Positions 54,155 through 59,110 of a DNA stretch of 59,110 nt are shown in pieces; within the stretch, counting starts at the first letter, position 1, and every line of letters begins with the position of its first letter. The notes under the pieces are model-generated. The model ran no database searches, had not been told where the DNA came from, and saw only the letters and a program-made list of their open reading frames with translations. The position numbers and the translations under genes are program-made. Origin of the DNA: an uncultured Campylobacter sp. (GTDB lineage Bacteria > Campylobacterota > Campylobacteria > Campylobacterales > Campylobacteraceae); NCBI RefSeq assembly GCF_938017705.1, contig NZ_CALIIS010000128.1, positions 1 through 59,110 on the forward strand, given 5' to 3'.

Positions 54155-54819
54155 GCGATATCGTTTGGATCGCGCATCCTTTGCTTTTAAGCGTCAAAGC
54201 CCTATTTTGCAGCTTTTTGCTGCTGATTTCAATAGGGCTGGCAATTGCGTATTTTTTAGCTTTCAGCAAAGCTAAATTTAAAAGGATTGTCGAAATTTTA
54301 GTGATTTTTCCGCTCATCTTCCCGCCGATCGCGACGGGATTTCTGCTTCTTTACATCTTCGGAAAGAGCGGATTTATCGGTTCTGCGTTAAATTTAGACA
54401 TCGTTTTTAACTTTTCTTCATTGGTAATCGCCGCATTTTTGGTGGGGCTGCCGCTGTTCGTAAAGCCCGTGTGTGCGAGCTTTGAGCTCTTTCCTAAAAG
54501 CCTAATCGAAGCCGCGCAAATTTTGGGCAAAAACAGAGCTCAAATTTTCCTCTTCGTAATCCTTCCAAGCTCGCTTAAAACGCTCGGCTCCGCGCTTATT
54601 TTAGCGCTCTCGCGCGGGCTTGGCGAAGTGGGTATCACGCTGATGCTGGGCGGAAACATCGTGGGCAAAACCGACACGTTAGGCCTTGCGATCTACAATG
54701 CCGTGTATGACGGAGAGAACGAGCGGGCGCTGATTTTAAGTGTTTTACTCGTGATTTTCAGCTTGATTTTATTCTTTGCGATAAGTCTTTTGGACAAAAA
54801 GCGAAATTTGTCTAATTGA
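54151..54819 (+). CDS. modB: Molybdate-type ABC transporter permease
   Basis: Inner-membrane channel subunit, 222 residues with six hydrophobic helices. The ATPase-contact loop EAAQILGKNRAQIFLFVILPSS and SRGLGEVGITLMLGGNI match ModB. It overlaps the end of broken modA by four bases. No ATP-binding subunit follows in the window, so its energy source must be encoded elsewhere or be lost. Confidence 0.9.
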   Translation: MSDIVWIAHPLLLSVKALFCSFLLLISIGLAIAYFLAFSKAKFKRIVEILVIFPLIFPPIATGFLLLYIFGKSGFIGSALNLDIVFNFSSLVIAAFLVGLPLFVKPVCASFELFPKSLIEAAQILGKNRAQIFLFVILPSSLKTLGSALILALSRGLGEVGITLMLGGNIVGKTDTLGLAIYNAVYDGENERALILSVLLVIFSLILFFAISLLDKKRNLSN

Positions 54820-54847
54820 AAAAAATTATTTTTAAGTATTTTTTTGA

Positions 54848-54853
54848 TAGAAT
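54848..54853 (+). promoter_or_regulatory. Likely -10 element of sodC
   Basis: TAGAAT within TTTTTGATAGAATTGC, 32 bases before the sodC ATG. Confidence 0.45.
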
Positions 54854-54884
54854 TGCAAACGCATTTCATTTTAAAGGATTTTTC

Positions 54885-55430
54885 ATGAAGAAATTTCTAA
54901 TTTCATCAATTTTAGTCGCAAGCGCCTTGATCGCTCACGAGCACGGCGATATGCAAAATTTCGACCCTAAGACGGGCAAGCACCTCGTCATCGCTATGGA
55001 GCAGCTAGGCGAGAAGGGCAACGTATCCGTCGGCGAGGTCGTAGCGGTCGAGACGAACTACGGCGTGGCGTTTTTCCCGAATTTAAAGGGTCTTGCTAGC
55101 GGCGTACACGGCTTTCACGTGCATCAAAACGCCGACTGCGGCGCGACCGAGAAGGGTCTAGGCATGAAAGCGGGCGGCCACTGGGATCCGAGCGACACCA
55201 AAAAGCACTCGTTTGCTTGGGACGATAGTGGTCACAAGGGCGATCTGCCTGCGCTTTTTGTCGATGCCGAGGGCAATGCGGTCTATCCGGTGCTAGCTCC
55301 GAAGATCAAGAGCCTAGATGAGCTAAAGGGCCACTCGCTAATGGTTCACGTAGGCGGCGATAACCACAGCGACCATCCAAAGCCGCTCGGCGGCGGTGGC
55401 GCTAGAATGGTCTGCGGCGTTATAAAATAG
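54885..55430 (+). CDS. sodC: Periplasmic Cu,Zn superoxide dismutase
   Basis: Removes superoxide in the periplasm. The 181-residue protein begins with a signal peptide (MKKFLISSILVASALIAHEH). Metal and disulfide residues are seen in GFHVHQNADCGA, KAGGHWDPSDTKKHSF, HKGDLPALFVD, MVHVGGDNHSDHPKPLGGGGARMVCGVI. The ATG at 54885 follows AAAGGA by seven bases; an in-frame TTG at 54816 is not a credible start. Probably its own transcript. Confidence 0.95.
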   Translation: MKKFLISSILVASALIAHEHGDMQNFDPKTGKHLVIAMEQLGEKGNVSVGEVVAVETNYGVAFFPNLKGLASGVHGFHVHQNADCGATEKGLGMKAGGHWDPSDTKKHSFAWDDSGHKGDLPALFVDAEGNAVYPVLAPKIKSLDELKGHSLMVHVGGDNHSDHPKPLGGGGARMVCGVIK

Positions 55431-55829
55431 GCTTCGTTGCGGATGAAATTTAATCATCCGCAATCTCTAAGCATGTCCATCCTGCGGTTAAATTTACGCG
55501 ACGAAATTTCGCCGTCCGCAGCGCCGAGACACGCCCGCTTTGTCGTTAAATTTACGCATGGCGGGCTTTTATACAACCTATGCAGCGCAAAATTTATGCT
55601 AAATTTACGCGCTGCGCACCTCTTGCTTTCCGCTTAAAATTTTAAAATTTAGCCTTGTTTGCGCGCATTGCGCTTCCGCTTTGTTTTTGCCGCAGCGGCG
55701 TAAAATTTTCTAAATTTAAATCAAAGCTTTAAATTTACGACGCCTAGCTATTTTGGCGGCGCGGCTTTACTTAACTTTTTCTTCACGACTTTTTTCTACA
55801 ATCACGTCAACTTTCACAAAGGAGAGAGA
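55431..55829. other. Gap with A/T motifs and likely promoter at its end
   Basis: Filled with TTAAATTTACGC-type words; a 66-codon frame at its start is probably chance. At 55797-55802 TACAAT after TTTTTC could be the -10 of the DUF1104-like gene, with a 27-base leader and an AAAGGAGAGAG ribosome site. Confidence 0.45.
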
Positions 55830-56324
55830 ATGAAAAAGATTGTTTTAGCAAGCGTTTTAGTTGCTGGCGTGCTGTTCGCCGCAGATTTTAGCTCAAGCAC
55901 CCCCGAGCAGATCAATGCCGCAGTCGCAGGCGCGGACGCCAAGAGCTTAAGCGAAGCGGCGTTTGAGATCGATAAGCGCGCGGGCGAGCTAAGAGCGCAG
56001 GCAAGGGATCTCAAGCGCGGATTTAAAACGGAGTTTAAAAAGAAGCTGGACGCTATGAGCGTCGAGGATCGCGAGAAATTCCTAGACGAGTTTAGACAAA
56101 ACTATAACGCTCAGGCTGGCAAGCTAAGCGTTGAGCAAGCAGATAGGCTGGATATCGAGCTTAAAGATCGCGGCAATTTCGGCAAATTTAAAAGGCCTGC
56201 TCACGGGTTTGGCCCGCACAGATCGCAGGCGGCTCCAGGCGAGCGCGGTCATATGCCGCATAAAGGAATGGGCGACGGCGCGGGTCCGGCAATGCCGCCA
56301 AGGGGCGATATGCCGTGCAATTAG
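55830..56324 (+). CDS. DUF1104-like periplasmic protein with His/Met/Gly tail
   Basis: A 164-residue exported protein. Signal peptide MKKIVLASVLVAGVLFAA, then FSSSTPEQINAAVAGADAKS and a charged helical region (FEIDKRAGELRAQARDLKRGFKTE to QADRLDIELKDRGN), which fits the DUF1104 proteins common in campylobacters. The last ~45 residues are rich in His, Met, Pro and Gly (HGFGPHR, HMPHKGMGDG) and end with a Cys, suggesting metal binding. A strong terminator follows, then a two-component pair, which suggests a Spy/CpxP-like role (inference). Confidence 0.75.
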   Translation: MKKIVLASVLVAGVLFAADFSSSTPEQINAAVAGADAKSLSEAAFEIDKRAGELRAQARDLKRGFKTEFKKKLDAMSVEDREKFLDEFRQNYNAQAGKLSVEQADRLDIELKDRGNFGKFKRPAHGFGPHRSQAAPGERGHMPHKGMGDGAGPAMPPRGDMPCN

Positions 56325-56385
56325 AATGCGGGCGCCGCTCCGTGCCCTATGGCGCAGTAGTGCCGCTTACGAGCAAGCTACGTAG

Positions 56386-56417
56386 TTCCGCGCAGCATTT
56401 GCGCGGAATTTTGTTTT
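56386..56417 (+). terminator. Intrinsic terminator after the DUF1104-like gene
   Basis: TTCCGCGCA (56386-56394) pairs perfectly with TGCGCGGAA (56400-56408), followed by TTTTGTTTT. The clearest terminator in the window. The rest of the gap to 56730 has A/T motifs and no gene. Confidence 0.88.
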
Positions 56418-56695
56418 ATCGAAACACGGCGCGAGAATTTTAAAATTTTAGAATTTCGTAGCGGCGGAATTTTAAAGCCCAGTGTTTTGCCTGTAAATTT
56501 TAAAATTCCGCGGCGCGAAAATTTTATATCGTAAAATTTTAGTTTCTTGTGCTGCGCCGCGCGAATAATACTAGGCGAGCAATCTTACAAGCCTAAATTT
56601 AGTAAGCATACTTTTGAGCCAAGACGCGCTGTTTCGCCATGATAAAATTTTGCCGTGAAATTTCGTAATTAAATTTTACGTGGAATTTCGCAGGG

Positions 56696-56701
56696 TATAA
56701 T
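56696..56701 (+). promoter_or_regulatory. Likely -10 element of the two-component operon
   Basis: TATAAT in GCAGGGTATAATTTC, 30 bases before the response-regulator ATG. Confidence 0.55.
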
Positions 56702-56730
56702 TTCAAAAATTCTACGCAAGGAGGCGGGCT

Positions 56731-57393
56731 ATGGCAAGGGTTTTGATCGTCGAGGACGAGGGGATGCTGCTAGACATGATGTGCACCTACATGCGCAGCG
56801 CGGGGCACGAGGTAAGCGGCAGTAAAAGCTACGACGAGGCGCTCTCTTTAGCGTACGAAAAGAGCTTCGATCTGTGGATCTTCGACGTCAAAATCATCGG
56901 CGGCAGCGGCTTTGCGCTACTTCGCGAGTTGCGCGAGGCGGGGTGCGGTGCACCGTGCATTTTCACGACGTCGTTAAATACTCTGCAAGACGTCGAAAGC
57001 GGCTTTGGAAGCGGTTGCGACGACTACCTCAAAAAGCCTTTCGAGCTAAAAGAGCTCGCTCTGCGCGCGGATAATCTGCTAAAGCGCACCTTCGTCCATA
57101 ACGCCGCCCTGCGCGAAAATATCGGCGGAGGTTTTAGCTTCGATATGACTCAGCGCGCGCTATATCATGCAGATAGGCTCGTGCCGATGCCGCAAAAGCA
57201 GGCGCGGCTTCTTGCTCTGCTTCTAAAAAACCGCGATAAATTCCTTAGTAAAGATGAAATTTTCGCCGCGCTGTGGGACTACGACGAGAGTCCGAGCGAG
57301 CTTAGCCTGCGCGTTTATATCGCCGGGCTGCGAAAAATTTTAGGCAAAGATCGCATCATAAACGCTTCCAAGCTCGGCTACAAATATCTTTAG
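56731..57393 (+). CDS. OmpR-family response regulator
   Basis: A 220-residue DNA-binding regulator. Receiver domain with acidic pocket VEDE (7-10), phosphoacceptor Asp 52 in WIFDVKI, Thr/Ser near 80 and the conserved Lys 102 in KKPF. The winged-helix output has PMPQKQARLLALLLKNRDKFLSKDEIF and SLRVYIAGLRKILG. AAGGAGGCGGGCT precedes the ATG. The kinase starts nine bases later. Confidence 0.94.
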   Translation: MARVLIVEDEGMLLDMMCTYMRSAGHEVSGSKSYDEALSLAYEKSFDLWIFDVKIIGGSGFALLRELREAGCGAPCIFTTSLNTLQDVESGFGSGCDDYLKKPFELKELALRADNLLKRTFVHNAALRENIGGGFSFDMTQRALYHADRLVPMPQKQARLLALLLKNRDKFLSKDEIFAALWDYDESPSELSLRVYIAGLRKILGKDRIINASKLGYKYL

Positions 57394-57402
57394 GAGCGCG
57401 CC

Positions 57403-58509
57403 GTGTCCAAAATGCGTCAAATTCTACCGATTTTTTTGCTTTACACGCTTACTAGCGTCTTGTTTTTGGCGCTGGTAAGCAGCGTATTTTACGAGCGGGA
57501 GAAGTTTTTTATCGCGGATCGCGATGCCTTTGCGATCAGGGATTTTAAACATGGCCTAGAGGCTAAGCTTGCGCGCGGCGGGCGCCTAAATGAGGGCGAT
57601 TTCGACGCTATGCAGGCATACGCGGCGGATCTGAATAGCAGCGATGAGATCGCGCGGGATTTTGAGCCGAGGGACGACGCGCCGCGCGTATATATGGAGG
57701 GATCTGGCAGGATCGAGCAGTTTAATCTCACCGCCAAGGACGGCACGGAGTACTACGTAGCGATCAAAACCGAGGCACTTGAGGGCAAGCTAGCGGCGCT
57801 GAAGCTTAAAATTTTAGCTGCGAGCGCGCTTGTTTTGGCGCTTATTTTGCTGATCGCATATTTTATCATCCGCCTTTCGCTGCGCCCGCTTTACGAAAAG
57901 ATCGAGTTTTTAAACGGTTTCATCCGCGACACGACGCACGAGATAAAAACCCCGCTTAGCGTGATTTTGATGAGTATCGAGCTTTTCGATACTGATGCGA
58001 AAAAATATCTGGGCAATATCAAGGCGGGCGCAAATACGATAAACGCGCTGTTTGAAGACCTAACCGCGCTAAACTTAAACAAAAGCGGCAGCGGGCGAGA
58101 GGTAAATTTAGGCGAGCTGCTGCAAAGCCGCATAGAGTATTTCGGCGTCTCTGCGGAGCAAAAGCGCATAAATCTACGCGCCGATCTACGTCCGGTAGTC
58201 TTTTGCGCGGATGAGTTTAAGCTGCGAAAGATCATCGACAATCTGCTTGGCAATGCGATAAAATATTGTGATGAGCTCGGCTGCGTCGAGGTGAGCCTAA
58301 GCGAGCGCTCGCTTCGCATCAAAAACAGCGGCGAGGGCATCGCACAGCAAAATTTGCCGCATATTTTCGAGCTTTACACCCGTTTTGATCAGCGCAACGG
58401 CGGCTTTGGCATCGGGCTTTTTATCGTGAAAAAATACTGCGACGAGCTCGGGCTTAAAATTTCGTGCAGAAGCGAGCCTGGAGAGACGGAGTTTCGGCTG
58501 GAATTTTAA
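57403..58509 (+). CDS. Sensor histidine kinase
   Basis: Membrane kinase of 368 residues, partner of the upstream regulator. Two membrane helices (about 8-28 and 135-157) enclose a ~105-residue periplasmic sensor part without recognisable fold. The phosphorylated histidine is His 179 in DTTHEIKTPLSV; ATP-domain boxes are DNLLGNAIKYC (N), SGEGIA (G1-like) and GGFGIGLFIVKKYC (G2). No HAMP domain is obvious. The start is GTG with GGAG six bases upstream; an ATG nine bases on is an alternative. Confidence 0.93.
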   Translation: MSKMRQILPIFLLYTLTSVLFLALVSSVFYEREKFFIADRDAFAIRDFKHGLEAKLARGGRLNEGDFDAMQAYAADLNSSDEIARDFEPRDDAPRVYMEGSGRIEQFNLTAKDGTEYYVAIKTEALEGKLAALKLKILAASALVLALILLIAYFIIRLSLRPLYEKIEFLNGFIRDTTHEIKTPLSVILMSIELFDTDAKKYLGNIKAGANTINALFEDLTALNLNKSGSGREVNLGELLQSRIEYFGVSAEQKRINLRADLRPVVFCADEFKLRKIIDNLLGNAIKYCDELGCVEVSLSERSLRIKNSGEGIAQQNLPHIFELYTRFDQRNGGFGIGLFIVKKYCDELGLKISCRSEPGETEFRLEF

Positions 58510-58950
58510 CTTTACACAAATGAAATTCTGCGCGAACGAAATTTTAGCAGGCGGGCTTGCTGGGCTTAACCGCGCGGGTTTAAATTTAGCTAGCGATTCC
58601 ATCCACGAAATTTGCGCTAGGTTATAATTTGACGGCGGAATTTACGCATGCAATCCGGTCGCGTCCGCAAAATTTCGCCGATCGGTTTGCAAAATACGCA
58701 GCGTAAAATTCTACGGAATTTCGCGAAATTTTATTTGGACGCGGACAAGATCGCGGTGTCTATGGATAAAATTTGCAGCAGCTTAGATAAAATCGCGCGC
58801 GACAATCGGCAAAATTCTGTAAAAATTTCGCGCCTTGTCGATTGGATCCCCACCTTGCCCTGCTATCTCATGCGCGCCGTATTCATAGCTAGTGCAAAAG
58901 GCGGTATCGTTTTGGGTTTTGATACCCAATAAAAATATCTATTCGGCTTC
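58510..58950. other. Gap with A/T motifs at the right end
   Basis: Contains GAAATTTTAGC and TAAATTTAGC words and a TATAAT at 58623-58628 on plus. A 94-codon frame at 58648-58932 follows it, with a possible amphipathic repeat (KIAVSMDKICSSLDKIARD), but no ribosome site and a repeat-like composition; I do not call it with confidence. Confidence 0.35.
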
Positions 58951-59109
58951 TCATTCTTGCCGCTCGGTGTGTTGGCGGGGACTACGCGCGGATAAATTTT
59001 GAAATTTAGGCAAGCTCCGCCCCGTCGAAGCAGAGTAGAGCTTGTCTAAAACGGGCGACGCAGCTATTTTAAGCGCATAGCCGCCCTTTAAAACGCGCAC
59101 TGGCTCTTT
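58951..59109 (-). CDS. Possible C-terminal end of a gene beyond the edge
   Basis: An open minus frame of about 52 codons runs from the window edge to a TGA at 58951-58953. The first part (EPVRVLKGGYALKIAASPVL) looks protein-like; the last 25 residues look like read-through of repeat DNA. I do not recognise it. Confidence 0.25.
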   Translation of the reverse strand, partial: KEPVRVLKGGYALKIAASPVLDKLYSASTGRSLPKFQNLSARSPRQHTERQE

Positions 59110-59110
59110 T

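Noticed and set aside
55437..55637. 66-codon plus ORF after sodC
   Set aside because: TTAAATTTACG repeat reading without ribosome site.
58648..58932. 94-codon plus ORF after a TATAAT
   Set aside because: No ribosome site, repeat-like start and end; kept only as a remark in the right-end gap.

Overview
The window looks like a chromosomal segment of a Campylobacter with a fairly high GC content for the genus (close to half G+C by eye in genes, as in the C. gracilis or C. rectus/showae group). The species call is inference. The genus call rests on gene content and order: a cytochrome bc1 operon with a diheme c1, a fused CcsBA, PerR, and several gene pairs and blocks I recall from C. jejuni (rplY-pth-lptG-lysA-[x]-pheA-hisC, dxs-perR-x-ubiE-xseA, tal-serB, hemE-radical SAM, surE-tcdA). 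I see no rRNA, tRNA, CRISPR, phage, plasmid or insertion-sequence gene.

Layout. 1-5040: truncated FTR1-type iron permease and petABC, all on minus. 5.7-9.9 kb: CcsBA and a CreA-like protein. 10.0-14.8 kb (plus): phosphohexomutase, small hypothetical, alanine racemase, LemA and two TPM-domain proteins in a tightly packed run. 14.8-24.2 kb (mostly minus): truncated thioredoxin-like lipoprotein, radical SAM protein, hemE, YqhA, asd-gyrA, comF, YajG-like lipoprotein. 24.3-28.1 kb (plus): dnaX and prs. 28.9-31.6 kb: two orphan proteins among repeats, then a broken xseA. 31.6-48.9 kb: a long minus-strand housekeeping run (ubiE, CYTH/CHAD protein, perR, dxs, hisC, pheA, a repeat-built ORF, lysA, lptG, pth, rplY, pilT, tal, serB, lpxH-like, argC, greA, lpxB). 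48.9-58.5 kb (plus): lipoprotein, surE-tcdA, nitroreductase, modD, broken modA, modB, sodC, a DUF1104-like periplasmic protein, and an OmpR-type response regulator with its kinase.

The most striking property is not one gene. Short A/T-only motifs (AAATTT, AAATTTTAAAATTT, GGAATTTTG) fill nearly every gap between genes. They also seem to have entered genes in frame. LysA carries an extra segment made of them, CcsBA and DnaX carry Asn/Ser/Ala linkers encoded by AAAATTC-type units, and a whole 145-codon ORF between lysA and pheA is largely a run of 'LNF' units. LpxB has its own 30-bp tandem repeat and GyrA an acidic insert. Several genes are decaying next to such sequence: xseA (frameshift plus loss of the C-terminal half), modA (two frame breaks) and a lipoprotein cut off just before a thioredoxin active site.

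A second surprise is at the left edge. The first ~345 bases of the FTR1 gene use codons and base composition unlike the rest of the window, which suggests a recombinant gene or a chimeric contig end.

Functionally the window mixes respiration (bc1, cytochrome c maturation, heme and menaquinone synthesis), amino-acid synthesis (Lys, Phe, His, Arg, Ser, Asp family), lipid A synthesis and export, DNA replication, oxidative stress (PerR, SodC), metal uptake (FTR1, Mod) and an envelope-sensing two-component system.
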